Of a DNA stretch of 64,000 bases, positions 1 to 8,905 are shown in pieces. A program made the translations under genes and the position numbers. Origin of the DNA: Clostridia bacterium (GTDB lineage: Bacteria > Bacillota > Clostridia > Oscillospirales > Acutalibacteraceae); assembly GCA_030526115.1 (NCBI GenBank), contig JAUNDK010000001.1, forward strand, positions 55,607 through 119,606, written 5' to 3'. Positions within the stretch are counted from its first letter, which is position 1. Every line of letters starts with the position of its first letter. The notes beneath the pieces were generated by a model. It saw nothing but the letters and a program-made list of their open reading frames with translations, did no database searches and was not told where the DNA came from.

Positions 1-2
1 TA

Positions 3-1691
3 AACGGTGCAAAGCTCAGAGATGCTGTCATCTCAGGTGCAAACAACATTATCAACGCAAAAAAGCATGTTGACGATCTCAACATTTTCCCGGTACCTGA
101 CGGAGACACAGGTACAAATATGTCCATGACCATCGCTGCCGCAAAGGCTGTTCTCGAGGAGATTCCCGATGATGCAACAGTTGAAGAGGTAGCAAAGAAA
201 ACAGCTTCCGCCATGCTCCGCGGTGCAAGAGGAAACTCCGGTGTTATTTCTTCCCTTCTTTTCAGAGGCTTCTCCAAGGGTCTCGAGGGTAAGGAAGAGG
301 CAGACGGTCTCGCTCTTGTCAGCGCACTCACTCAGGGTGTTGAAGCCGCATACAAGGCAGTTATGAAGCCAACCGAGGGTACTATCCTCACAGTTGCAAG
401 AGTTGCAAGTGAAGTAGGTGCCAGCGCAGCCGATATTGATAACGACCCTGTTTATGTATGGGGTGCAATCTGCTCCGGTGCAGAGCAGGCTCTTGCAGAA
501 ACACCTGAGCTTCTCCCTGTACTCAAGAAGGCAGGCGTTGTAGATGCCGGCGGTAAGGGACTTTGCCTTATATTTGAGGGTATGCGTTCCGTATTCGCTG
601 ACGGCGTTATGATCGAGGAGGAGACAAGCGGCACAGCAGGTGCTTCCAAAGACGAGGAGACAGCTGAGTTCTTCGCATCCGTTGCCGCAGAGTTTGACGA
701 GGTCATCAATTTCACATACTGCACAGAGTTCATCGTAGGCAGAGACCCTGAGTGCGACAAGGATCCGCTCGAGTTAAGACTTTTCCTTGAGACTATCGGT
801 GACTGCGTTGTTGTTGTAGACGACGAAGAAATCATCAAAACTCATGTTCATACAGAGAACCCGGGTAATGCCCTTCAGAAGGCTCTCGAGTACGGCCAGC
901 TCCTTACAGTCAAAATTGAGAACATGAAGGAGCAGCACAGAAAGGCCGCAGAGGAGAACGAGAAGGCAAAGAAGGCTTTCGAGGCAAAGAAAGAGGAGAA
1001 GAAGCTCCCTAAGGCAGAGCCGACAGAGGACTACGGTTTTGTAGCTGTTGCCGCAGGTGAGGGTGTAGAGTCTCTCTTTACAGACCTCGGCTGCACACAT
1101 GTTGTAAGCGGCGGTCAGACAATGAACCCATCAACAGACGACATTCTCGAGGCTGTTCTCGCAACACCTGCAAAGGTTGTTTATGTTCTTCCTAACAACA
1201 AGAACATCATCATGGCGGCAGAGCAGGCAATTCCTCTCGCAACAGACAGACGTGTTGTTGTTGTTCCGACAAGAACAATTCCACAGGGACTTTCCGCTAT
1301 GCTTGCATTTGATCCGGATGAGCAGACAGATGAGAACCGTGAGCTTATGATGGATGCCGCAAGAGCTACTCAGACAGGTCTTGTAACATTTGCGGCAAGA
1401 GATTCTGAGTACGGCGGACACAAGATACACGAGAACGACATCTTAGGTCTTGTAAACGGCAAGATGGAGTACATCGAGAAGAACCCTGCAGATGCCCTCT
1501 ACAAGGTTGCCAAGGAGCTTATGGACAAGAACACAGGTTTCGTAACAATTATTTACGGTAACGGCATCACAGAAGATGAGGCTCAGGCTGTATATGAGAA
1601 GATTGAGAAGAAACTTGGCGGTAAAGATACCGAGGTTACACTTGTTAACGGCGGTCAGCCTGTTTACTACTACATTCTCTCTGTAGAATAA
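3..1691 (+). CDS. fakA: Fatty acid kinase catalytic subunit FakA (DhaL/DegV-type), 5' end outside window
   Basis: The reading frame is open from base 3, before the first visible ATG at 120, and the 5' residues include the DhaL metal/ATP-binding motif PDGDTGTNMSMT, so the true start lies just outside the window. About 562 residues are visible, close to full length for FakA (about 550). Family knowledge: FakA phosphorylates fatty acids held by the FakB carrier, feeding exogenous fatty acids into phospholipid synthesis. The N-terminal about 200 residues are DhaL-like; the C-terminal half (after a Lys/Glu-rich linker near residue 315) is DegV-like. It is followed by recG, an arrangement also seen in other Firmicutes. 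An intrinsic terminator follows at 1708. Confidence 0.93.
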   Translation, partial: NGAKLRDAVISGANNIINAKKHVDDLNIFPVPDGDTGTNMSMTIAAAKAVLEEIPDDATVEEVAKKTASAMLRGARGNSGVISSLLFRGFSKGLEGKEEADGLALVSALTQGVEAAYKAVMKPTEGTILTVARVASEVGASAADIDNDPVYVWGAICSGAEQALAETPELLPVLKKAGVVDAGGKGLCLIFEGMRSVFADGVMIEEETSGTAGASKDEETAEFFASVAAEFDEVINFTYCTEFIVGRDPECDKDPLELRLFLETIGDCVVVVDDEEIIKTHVHTENPGNALQKALEYGQLLTVKIENMKEQHRKAAEENEKAKKAFEAKKEEKKLPKAEPTEDYGFVAVAAGEGVESLFTDLGCTHVVSGGQTMNPSTDDILEAVLATPAKVVYVLPNNKNIIMAAEQAIPLATDRRVVVVPTRTIPQGLSAMLAFDPDEQTDENRELMMDAARATQTGLVTFAARDSEYGGHKIHENDILGLVNGKMEYIEKNPADALYKVAKELMDKNTGFVTIIYGNGITEDEAQAVYEKIEKKLGGKDTEVTLVNGGQPVYYYILSVE

Positions 1692-1707
1692 TTCAATTAA
1701 AAGAAGC

Positions 1708-1739
1708 AGGAGGTCACAATTTTCTGTGGCCTCCTTTTT
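1708..1739 (+). terminator. Intrinsic terminator after fakA
   Basis: An 11-bp inverted repeat (AGGAGGTCACA / TGTGGCCTCCT, one G-T pair) with a 6-nt loop is followed by a T-tract. It lies only 5 nt before the recG Shine-Dalgarno sequence, so recG may depend on read-through. Confidence 0.85.
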
Positions 1740-1759
1740 AATAGAAAGGAGGTGCGCTT

Positions 1760-3823
1760 ACGGCATCTTTATTCAGCATACCCATAGATAAAATCAAAGG
1801 CGTTGGCGAAAAAACAGCCAAACTCTTTACAAAAATAGGCGCACCCACCGCAGGAGATTTATTAAGGCTTTATCCTCGGAATTACGAGGACTGGAGCAAT
1901 GTGGTTGAGATTAACGAGGCGGTTCCCGATGATGTGAATGTAATTAAGGCCACCGTTCTCATGCCCCTTAGGGTAACAAGGGCGGCAGGTGGAATGAACA
2001 TATACAAAACAGATGTCACCGACGGAATAAGCGATATGAGAATAACCTTCTTTTACCGCCCGCCGAATAACCGTATGGCCTACTCCAATTACACTCCGTT
2101 TGTATTAAACGAAGGTGAGACCTACTATTTCCGTGGCAAGGTGAACCGCTCTTTCTCCACAGTGGAGATGAATTCCCCGGTATATGTCACCGAAGCGAAA
2201 TACCGGGAGATGGTGTCTGTTTATCCGCTTACAAGCGGACTCAAGATAAACACCGTACGCAATGCGGTTCGTGACTGTCTTGCAATGCTTCCCGACCCCA
2301 TGGCGGACCCAATACCTGCCGAGATAAGGCAGAAGTATGAGCTCTGCACTTTGGATTATGCCCTTAATAATATCCACTTTCCTCTTGACAGCGAGGCACT
2401 TGCCATAGCTTCGAGAAGGCTTATTTTTGAGGAACTGCTGGTGCTTCAGCTGGGATTGAGAAGAATACGTCAGCGTGTCAAGGCGGAGAATACCCACCGG
2501 TTTGAGAAGGATTACACCGATGAATTCACAGAACTTCTACCCTTCGAGCTTACCAATGCCCAGAAGAGGGCAATAGCCGAATCTGTGGCGGATATGATGT
2601 CCGATAATCCGATGAACCGCCTGGTTCAGGGTGATGTTGGTTCCGGTAAAACCGCAGTTGCGGCGGCTTTGTGCTACAATGCCATCAGGAATAAATATCA
2701 GGCGGCCATGATGGCACCTACGGAGATTCTCGCAAATCAGCACTATGAATCTCTTAAGAAACTCCTTGAGCCCTGCATGATAAATGTTGTTCTGCTTACG
2801 GGCTCCGTAAAGGGTAAGGCAAAGAAACTTGCCCTCGAGCAGATTAAAAATGGCGATGCACAGCTCATTGTGGGTACTCATGCTCTGATAAGTGATGGTG
2901 TGGAGTACGCAAACCTCGGTCTTGTAATTACAGACGAGCAGCACAGATTCGGAGTAAATCAGCGTTCCGCTCTTGCCGGCAAGGCGGATAATCCGCACAC
3001 TCTTGTTATGTCGGCTACACCAATTCCGAGAACACTTGCTCTGATGATTTACGGCGACCTTGATATTTCCATTATCAACGAGCTTCCTCCCGGCAGACAG
3101 AAAATTCGCACCGTATGGCGCAGAACAGAGAGTCGCAGGGATATCTACAATTTTATTTCCGCACAGATAGCGGAGGGCAGACAGGCATTCATAATCTGTC
3201 CGCTCATCGATGAGAGCGAATCAGATATGGCGAGTGTAAACGAATATGCCGAGATGCTCAGGAGCTATTTCCCCGAGGAATATATCGGCGTGGTTCACGG
3301 CAAGATGAAGGCGGCGGAAAAAGATGCCGTTATGGATGATTTCTCTGCGAATAAGCTGAAGATACTTGTTTCCACAACCGTTGTCGAGGTCGGCGTTGAC
3401 GTGCCCAACTCCACAATAATGATGATAGAGAACGCCGAACGTTACGGTCTTTCTCAGATTCATCAGCTTCGTGGCCGAGTAGGACGAGGTAAGCACCAGT
3501 CATACTGTATATTAATCAGTGATGCTCAGAACCAGGAGGCCGTAACACGAATGAAAACCATGTGTGCCCACTCCAACGGTTTCGAGATTGCGGAGATTGA
3601 CCTGAAACTAAGGGGTCCCGGTGATTTCTTCGGAGAGCGTCAGCATGGTCTGCCACAGCTCAAAATTGCCGATATGCTGGGCAACATGGACACCATGAAA
3701 GAGGCACAGGAGGCGGCAAACAAAATTCTCTCTGAGGATCCTTACCTTGAATCAAACAAATACAAAGGACTTAAAGCCGAGACAAAACAGCTCTTTGACA
3801 AGAGCGGCGGCATTACATTTTAA
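1760..3823 (+). CDS. recG: ATP-dependent DNA helicase RecG, apparent ACG start
   Basis: RecG is a superfamily 2 helicase that remodels stalled forks and branched recombination intermediates. Visible motifs are the Walker A GDVGSGKT, the DEQH box in TDEQHRFG, SATPIPRTL, and the Q/R motif region QLRGRVGRGKHQSYC. Starting at the first canonical codon (GTG 1901) would remove about 47 residues of conserved N-terminus, including IKGVGEKTAKLF and LLRLYPRNYEDW. The frame is open back to a TAG at 1742, and the only well-placed codon is ACG at 1760, seven bases or so behind a perfect AAAGGAGGT (1745-1753). From ACG the protein has 687 residues, normal for RecG. It sits directly behind the fakA terminator with no clear promoter of its own. 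Confidence 0.93.
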   Translation, partial: TASLFSIPIDKIKGVGEKTAKLFTKIGAPTAGDLLRLYPRNYEDWSNVVEINEAVPDDVNVIKATVLMPLRVTRAAGGMNIYKTDVTDGISDMRITFFYRPPNNRMAYSNYTPFVLNEGETYYFRGKVNRSFSTVEMNSPVYVTEAKYREMVSVYPLTSGLKINTVRNAVRDCLAMLPDPMADPIPAEIRQKYELCTLDYALNNIHFPLDSEALAIASRRLIFEELLVLQLGLRRIRQRVKAENTHRFEKDYTDEFTELLPFELTNAQKRAIAESVADMMSDNPMNRLVQGDVGSGKTAVAAALCYNAIRNKYQAAMMAPTEILANQHYESLKKLLEPCMINVVLLTGSVKGKAKKLALEQIKNGDAQLIVGTHALISDGVEYANLGLVITDEQHRFGVNQRSALAGKADNPHTLVMSATPIPRTLALMIYGDLDISIINELPPGRQKIRTVWRRTESRRDIYNFISAQIAEGRQAFIICPLIDESESDMASVNEYAEMLRSYFPEEYIGVVHGKMKAAEKDAVMDDFSANKLKILVSTTVVEVGVDVPNSTIMMIENAERYGLSQIHQLRGRVGRGKHQSYCILISDAQNQEAVTRMKTMCAHSNGFEIAEIDLKLRGPGDFFGERQHGLPQLKIADMLGNMDTMKEAQEAANKILSEDPYLESNKYKGLKAETKQLFDKSGGITF

Positions 3824-3847
3824 AATACAAATCAAAGGAGAACAGTC

Positions 3848-4216
3848 ATGTCCAATAATTACAATCACACAGAAGAATTTAACTTACTCGATGTTTCAAA
3901 AAACAAGCTGAAGGCTGCTGTATGTTATTTCGGAGCTTTCCTTATCATTCCGCTTCTTTTCTGGAGAAAGTCAGACTATGTAAAGTTCCACCTCTACCAG
4001 GGTTTCGCTCTTTTTGCGGTGGGAATTGCCATTGATGTAATCGATGTGCTCATGGGAATACTCCTCGGCTCAGGCCTTCTTTACGGTATATGGGGAGTTG
4101 TACGTACCCTTCTTCTTATTTTAAGAATAACATTTATGGTGCTTGGAATCTGCAATGCAATCAACGGCCAGGCAAAGGAGCTTCCACTTATCGGAAAAAT
4201 CCGTTTTACCAAATAA
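3848..4216 (+). CDS. Small membrane protein, DUF4870/Tic20-like
   Basis: A 122-residue protein with an SD (AAAGGAGA) 6-8 nt before the ATG and 24 nt behind recG. It has three to four hydrophobic segments (about residues 25-40, 47-70, 75-105) and the pattern FWRKSDYVKFHLYQGFALF, which resembles DUF4870/Tic20-like small membrane proteins where residues of type FHxxQ precede a transmembrane helix. No catalytic motif is visible. The family assignment is by pattern only and the cellular role is unknown. Confidence 0.7.
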   Translation: MSNNYNHTEEFNLLDVSKNKLKAAVCYFGAFLIIPLLFWRKSDYVKFHLYQGFALFAVGIAIDVIDVLMGILLGSGLLYGIWGVVRTLLLILRITFMVLGICNAINGQAKELPLIGKIRFTK

Positions 4217-4231
4217 ATCAGTTTTGACACT

Positions 4232-4265
4232 AAGGCAGGGCTTGTTAAATCAGGCTCTGCCTTTT
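4232..4265 (+). terminator. Intrinsic terminator after the small membrane protein
   Basis: The inverted repeat AAGGCAGGGCTTG / CAGGCTCTGCCTT, with G-T pairs and a 6-nt loop, is followed by TTTT. Confidence 0.85.
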
Positions 4266-4317
4266 GCATGCCCGGTATATGTTTACGTTTTAATAAAAAC
4301 TTCAATATAACAATAAA

Positions 4318-4350
4318 ACAGGGTCACAGTTTTTCTTCTGTGACCCTGTT
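4318..4350 (-). terminator. Intrinsic terminator for the flavodiiron protein gene
   Basis: The 12-bp perfect stem ACAGGGTCACAG / CTGTGACCCTGT is followed on the minus strand by a T-rich run. It lies 20 nt beyond the minus-strand stop codon at 4370. Confidence 0.85.
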
Positions 4351-4369
4351 GCAATAAATCAATACTAAA

Positions 4370-5536
4370 TTACTCAGCTAAAAGAGCGTCTGCGAGAGCC
4401 TCGAGCTTCTCGATGTCGCTTTCTTTCATTGTGGAAGCGATTGTTACCATAGGCTCAACGATTGTGCAGTTCTTGTAACCCTCGGCATAAGCCTTCATGA
4501 GCTTACCGGACATAGGTGCCCAGGAACCGTTCTCGATGATACCGATCTTTCTGTTCTGGAAGTTCTTAATCTTGAGGTGATAGAGAAGGTCCTCCATTAC
4601 AGGGAAGAGGGATGCATCATAAGTAGGAGCTGCAAGAACGAGCTTGTCATACTCATAGCAGGATTCGATGCACTCTGCCATATCGTCACGGGCAAGGTCA
4701 AAGAGCTTAACCTTCTCGCCCTTGTTCTCAAGAATCTCACCGAGCTTCTTTGCGGCAATAGCTGTGTTGCCGTGAATGGAAGCATAAGCGATAGTTGTTG
4801 CAGTCTTCTCAGGTCTGTAGCTGGACCATGTGTCATACTGCTGAATGTAGTGAGAAAGGTCACCTGTGAGGATTGGACCGTGGAGAGGGCAGATTGTTGC
4901 AATGTCAAGAGTTGCAGCCTTCTTAAGAAGAGCCTGAACCTGTGCGCCGTACTTACCTACAATGTTGATGTAGTATCTTCTTGCCTCGCAGTCCCAGCCT
5001 TCAGGATCGTCATAATCGAGGGCACCGAACTTACCGAAACCGTCAGCGGAGAAGAGAATCTTCTCTGCGCTCTCGTAAGATACCATAACCTCAGGCCAGT
5101 GAACCATCGGAGCCATTACGAAAGTAAGAGTATGTGTACCGAGCTCGAGAGTGTCACCCTCTTTAACTGTTACATATCTGTCGGAAAGATCGTCTGTGAA
5201 GAAGCGTGGCATCATAGCAAGAAGCTTTGCGTTGGATACGATCTTCATCTCAGGGTACTTTCTGCATACAGCCTGAATGTTGTAAGCGTGGTCAGGCTCC
5301 ATGTGGTGAACAACGAGGTAGTCTGGTGTCTTGCCTGCAAGCTCAGTCTCGAGGTTCTGGAACCACTCGTCTGTCTTTCTGCGGTCTACTGTGTCCATGA
5401 GGGCGATTTTCTCATCCATGATGAGGTAGGAGTTGTAGGAAACTCCGTCAGGAACTATGTACTGACTCTCAAAGAGGTCTATCTCGTGATCATCGCAGCC
5501 GATATATCTTACTGCTTCAGAAACATCGTATTTCAT
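4370..5536 (-). CDS. FprA-type flavodiiron protein (A-type flavoprotein)
   Basis: A 388-residue cytoplasmic flavodiiron protein that reduces O2 to water and/or NO to N2O, protecting anaerobes. The N-terminal metallo-beta-lactamase-like domain carries the diiron ligand motif H78-x-E80-x-D82-H83, then HWPEV, FSADGF and CPLHGP ligand regions. The C-terminal flavodoxin domain starts near residue 245 (IAYASIHGNTAIAA). ATG at 5536 is preferred because AAAGGA lies 9 nt upstream; the ATG at 5584 adds 16 unconserved residues with no SD. It is monocistronic with its own terminator. There is no fused rubredoxin, so an external electron donor is needed. Confidence 0.93.
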   Translation of the reverse strand: MKYDVSEAVRYIGCDDHEIDLFESQYIVPDGVSYNSYLIMDEKIALMDTVDRRKTDEWFQNLETELAGKTPDYLVVHHMEPDHAYNIQAVCRKYPEMKIVSNAKLLAMMPRFFTDDLSDRYVTVKEGDTLELGTHTLTFVMAPMVHWPEVMVSYESAEKILFSADGFGKFGALDYDDPEGWDCEARRYYINIVGKYGAQVQALLKKAATLDIATICPLHGPILTGDLSHYIQQYDTWSSYRPEKTATTIAYASIHGNTAIAAKKLGEILENKGEKVKLFDLARDDMAECIESCYEYDKLVLAAPTYDASLFPVMEDLLYHLKIKNFQNRKIGIIENGSWAPMSGKLMKAYAEGYKNCTIVEPMVTIASTMKESDIEKLEALADALLAE

Positions 5537-5588
5537 TCTTATTATTCCTTTCTTTAAAGCACACATTTGAATTGCGTAATTCATGGGT

Positions 5589-5594
5589 ATTATA
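5589..5594 (-). promoter_or_regulatory. Probable -10 box for the flavodiiron protein gene
   Basis: TATAAT on the minus strand (plus ATTATA), 53 nt upstream of the ATG at 5536. The -35 region is T-rich and does not match consensus, so only the -10 is convincing. Confidence 0.45.
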
Positions 5595-5692
5595 ACACTA
5601 TTTCAAAAAAAATAAAACTTTTTCTTTAATTATTGAAAAATAAAAATTTGTGTGGTAATCTATCTTTGATTCAATATGTGTGGAGGTAAAAT

Positions 5693-7912
5693 ATGCCAAT
5701 ACTTTTTAACGAAAAAGAAATGCTTTTCAAGCTGGATACACTTTCTTCCAGCTATATAATTCAGGTTTATGACGAAGGTTATCTGCTTCACCTTTACTAC
5801 GGTGCGAAAATTCCCGATATGAATGTTAAAGGACTCGCATTTAAGGGTCTGCATACATCACATAACCCGGGCAACGAGATTATCAACAACCGTCTCGGCA
5901 ACGATCAGGAATTCTCCATGGACCTTGCTCCGATGGAATATCCGACTTTCGGCGCAGGTGATTTCAGAACAAGCGCAATTCAGATTAAGAATTCCGCAGG
6001 AAACTCCGTAACAGACATCCGCTACAAGGGCCACAGAATATATGACGGCAAGCCTCAGCTTGAAGGACTTCCTGCCACATTCGCAAGAGAGGACGAGGCC
6101 CAGACCCTCGAGATTTTCGCAGAGGATGCGGTAACAGGTGCCGCTGTTACACTCATTTACACAGTATTCGAGGGCTACGGCGCAATGGCAAGAAGTGTAA
6201 GAGTTACAAATACTTCCGATAAGGCGATGGACCTCGAGAAAGTATATTCCTGCTCCGTCGATTTCCCGGGTATGGATTATCAGATGGTAAACCTTTACGG
6301 CGAGTGGTTCGAGGAGAGGGAAGAGGTTCACCGCAACCTTCAGCACGGAACCCAGGGTATTTACTCCAAGCGTGGCGGTTCTTCCCACGAACATAACCCG
6401 TTCCTTGCTCTCATCGGTCTCGATGCCACAGAGGAGCACGGCGAGTGCTACGGCTTCAACTTTGTTTACAGCGGAAACTTTGTAATGGAAGTTGATGTTG
6501 ACTGCCGCTGCTGTTCCCGTTTTACAGGCGGTATCAACCCTGAGACATTCAACTGGCACCTTGAGCCTGGTGAAACTTTCCAGGCTCCTGAGATGGTCAT
6601 GGTTTACTCCAACGAGGGTATGACAGGTATGTCCCACACCTTCCACAGACTATATATGAAGCACCTCATCCGCTCCAGATGGAGAGATGTTCGCCGTCCG
6701 GTTCTCATCAATTCATGGGAGGCAGCTTACTTTGATTTCGATGATGATAAGCTCGTCGCTTTTGCAGAAGAAGCAAAGGACCTCGGCATAGATATGCTCG
6801 TCATGGATGACGGCTGGTTCGGTAAGAGAAACAATGACGACAGCTCCCTTGGTGACTGGTACGTAAATACAGATAAATTAAAGGGCGGACTTTCATCCCT
6901 TATAGAGAGAGTAAATGCCCTCGGTCTCAAGTTCGGTATATGGTACGAGCCTGAGATGGTTTCCCCTGATTCCGACCTTTACCGTGCCCACCCTGACTGG
7001 TGCCTGCATGTTGAGGGCAGAGAGAAGAGCATAGCAAGAAATCAGCTTGTTCTCGATATGTCCCGTCAGGATGTAAGGGACAATCTCTTTGAGCAGATTG
7101 CTTCCGTATTCAGAAACAACAAGATTGATTATATCAAGTGGGACTTCAACCGCTCCCTCACAGAGGCAGCTTCCATGCTTCTTCCTGCAGAGAGACAGGG
7201 CGAGGTTTTTCATCGCTTCGTACTCGGTACCTATGAGCTTATGGACAGATTCACAAGGGAATTCCCTGATGTTCTCTTTGAGAACTGCGCATCCGGCGGT
7301 GGAAGGTTTGATGCAGGTATGCTTTATTATTCCCCACAGATATGGACAAGTGACGATACCGATGCCATAGAGAGACTTTCCATTCAGTTCGGAACAAGCC
7401 TTGTTTACCCTGTTTCCACTATGGGCGCCCATGTTGCCGACAGACCGAGAACACCGCTCGCCACAAGGGGAGATGTTGCTCTCATGGGTACTTTCGGTTA
7501 CGAGCTTGACCCAAGAAAGTTAAGTGATGAGGACAAGGAGCTTGTAAAGAAGCAGATTGAGGAATACCACAGATATTACGATCTTATCCACTTCGGCGAC
7601 CTTTACCGCCTTATCAAGCCTGTGGATAATGCATATCACTGCGCATGGCAGTATGTAAATGAGGAAAAGACAGAGACCCTTGTTACTGTTGTCACAATGC
7701 GCCAGAGAAGAACACCGTTCTTCATTTTAAGACTTCGCGGTCTCGACCCGACAAAGCTCTACAAAGATATGGATACAGGTGAGATTTACTCCGGTGCCCT
7801 GCTCATGAATGCGGGTATCAACCTGACACCTCTCCACACAGGTGCAACAGACCATGCTCCGAGTACAGACGGCACAAGCCTCAAGAAGTACTTTAAAGAG
7901 CTTGGTAATTAA
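5693..7912 (+). CDS. Alpha-galactosidase, glycoside hydrolase family 36
   Basis: A 739-residue protein without signal peptide, the size of intracellular GH36 alpha-galactosidases. It hydrolyses alpha-1,6-galactosides such as melibiose and raffinose. The GH36 clan-D barrel shows MDDGWFG, WYEPEMVSPDSDLY, the nucleophile in YIKWDFNR (Asp484) and the acid/base region WTSDDTDAIERL (Asp near 554). A GTGGAGG SD precedes the ATG. No transporter or other raffinose gene is adjacent, so substrate must enter by systems encoded elsewhere. A weak TTGAAA-N17-TAATCT promoter candidate lies at 5633-5661. Confidence 0.94.
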   Translation: MPILFNEKEMLFKLDTLSSSYIIQVYDEGYLLHLYYGAKIPDMNVKGLAFKGLHTSHNPGNEIINNRLGNDQEFSMDLAPMEYPTFGAGDFRTSAIQIKNSAGNSVTDIRYKGHRIYDGKPQLEGLPATFAREDEAQTLEIFAEDAVTGAAVTLIYTVFEGYGAMARSVRVTNTSDKAMDLEKVYSCSVDFPGMDYQMVNLYGEWFEEREEVHRNLQHGTQGIYSKRGGSSHEHNPFLALIGLDATEEHGECYGFNFVYSGNFVMEVDVDCRCCSRFTGGINPETFNWHLEPGETFQAPEMVMVYSNEGMTGMSHTFHRLYMKHLIRSRWRDVRRPVLINSWEAAYFDFDDDKLVAFAEEAKDLGIDMLVMDDGWFGKRNNDDSSLGDWYVNTDKLKGGLSSLIERVNALGLKFGIWYEPEMVSPDSDLYRAHPDWCLHVEGREKSIARNQLVLDMSRQDVRDNLFEQIASVFRNNKIDYIKWDFNRSLTEAASMLLPAERQGEVFHRFVLGTYELMDRFTREFPDVLFENCASGGGRFDAGMLYYSPQIWTSDDTDAIERLSIQFGTSLVYPVSTMGAHVADRPRTPLATRGDVALMGTFGYELDPRKLSDEDKELVKKQIEEYHRYYDLIHFGDLYRLIKPVDNAYHCAWQYVNEEKTETLVTVVTMRQRRTPFFILRLRGLDPTKLYKDMDTGEIYSGALLMNAGINLTPLHTGATDHAPSTDGTSLKKYFKELGN

Positions 7913-7972
7913 CCTTTTTAAGTTGAGTGTTCTTAAGTAAATAACAAACATATCATGCAGAACGGAGGAGTT

Positions 7973-8872
7973 ATGAAAAGATTACTGCTGTCTTTAATCC
8001 TCTGCTTCTGCATGATTTTTTTATCTCTGCCCATAAATGCCGAAGAGATTTCAGAGGACAGATACGATGTGAATATAACAGGGCAGTTCCGTTACGATTA
8101 CGCCCGGAAGGTATTTGAACTCACAAATGAATACAGAGTATCTCAGGGAAAAGAGGAGCTTATTCTTGATGAATACCTGACGGAAAAAGCCATGCAGAGG
8201 GCGGCGGAAATATGTGTGAAATATTACCCTGCCCACGAAAGACCAAACGGTGCAAAGGGAACGAATATCATAATGGGTTACGGCACAGCGGTGGCGGAAA
8301 ATATTGCCGCAGGTCAGCCCAATCCCACACGGGTTACAAACGCATGGATAAACTCCGAGGGGCACAGGCTAAATATTATGGGCGAAACAAAAGACGGCGA
8401 AGATATGGGCTTTACGGCTGTGGGTATAGGCTGTTTTATAAGCAGATATTATTACGGCTGGTGTCAGCTATTCAGCAACGAGAGCGGAGAAATCTGTGAG
8501 TGTTACGATATAGAGGAAACAAAGCTTTCAATCAATCTTCGTGAGGGTGATTACCGCACAGAATTAAACTTCGACAGAGCTTTTGATGTGTTAGTCGGCA
8601 GTTCAAAGCAGATTGCAGTAACAAGATTCAATGCAGGCCCTGATGAATTCACTTACTTTGAAGGTGACGGATTCGTATGGAATTCGACCGACGAAAGCAT
8701 CGCCACAGTGGACGAAAACGGGGTTGTCACTGCCCACAAAAACGGAAGCTGTGAAATTATAGCAACGCCGAAAAATATAAGCTACGGAAATCCTGAATTC
8801 AGATGTAAAATAAGAGTGATATTAAGAAATGACAGGGGAGAGTGTCGTTTCACTCACCCACAGAATAAATGA
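7973..8872 (+). CDS. Secreted CAP-domain protein with C-terminal bacterial Ig-like (Big_2) domain
   Basis: The protein has 299 residues. The start is ATG 7973 behind GGAGGAG; it opens with MKR plus a hydrophobic core and a cleavage site near PINAEE, so it is probably secreted. Residues about 40-180 form a CAP/SCP-PR1 domain (NEYRVSQGKEEL, AEICVKYYPAHERP, NSEGHRLNIM, FTAVGIGCF). Residues about 225-290 match Big_2 (WNSTDESIATVDENGVVTA, GSCEIIATPKN). CAP proteins are extracellular proteins of varied or unknown function. A terminator overlaps the stop codon. No surface anchor motif is seen. Confidence 0.88.
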   Translation: MKRLLLSLILCFCMIFLSLPINAEEISEDRYDVNITGQFRYDYARKVFELTNEYRVSQGKEELILDEYLTEKAMQRAAEICVKYYPAHERPNGAKGTNIIMGYGTAVAENIAAGQPNPTRVTNAWINSEGHRLNIMGETKDGEDMGFTAVGIGCFISRYYYGWCQLFSNESGEICECYDIEETKLSINLREGDYRTELNFDRAFDVLVGSSKQIAVTRFNAGPDEFTYFEGDGFVWNSTDESIATVDENGVVTAHKNGSCEIIATPKNISYGNPEFRCKIRVILRNDRGECRFTHPQNK

Positions 8873-8905
8873 GCACAACGAAAAAATCACGTTGTGCTCA
8901 TTTTT
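8870..8905 (+). terminator. Intrinsic terminator between convergent CAP and MerR genes
   Basis: The stem TGAGCACAACG / CGTTGTGCTCA is followed by TTTTT on the plus strand. It overlaps the CAP stop codon and may also serve the minus-strand MerR gene. Confidence 0.9.

Noticed and set aside
4577..5557. 326-codon plus-strand open frame
   Set aside because: It is the antisense shadow of the flavodiiron protein, which has complete catalytic motifs; no SD or protein-like composition.
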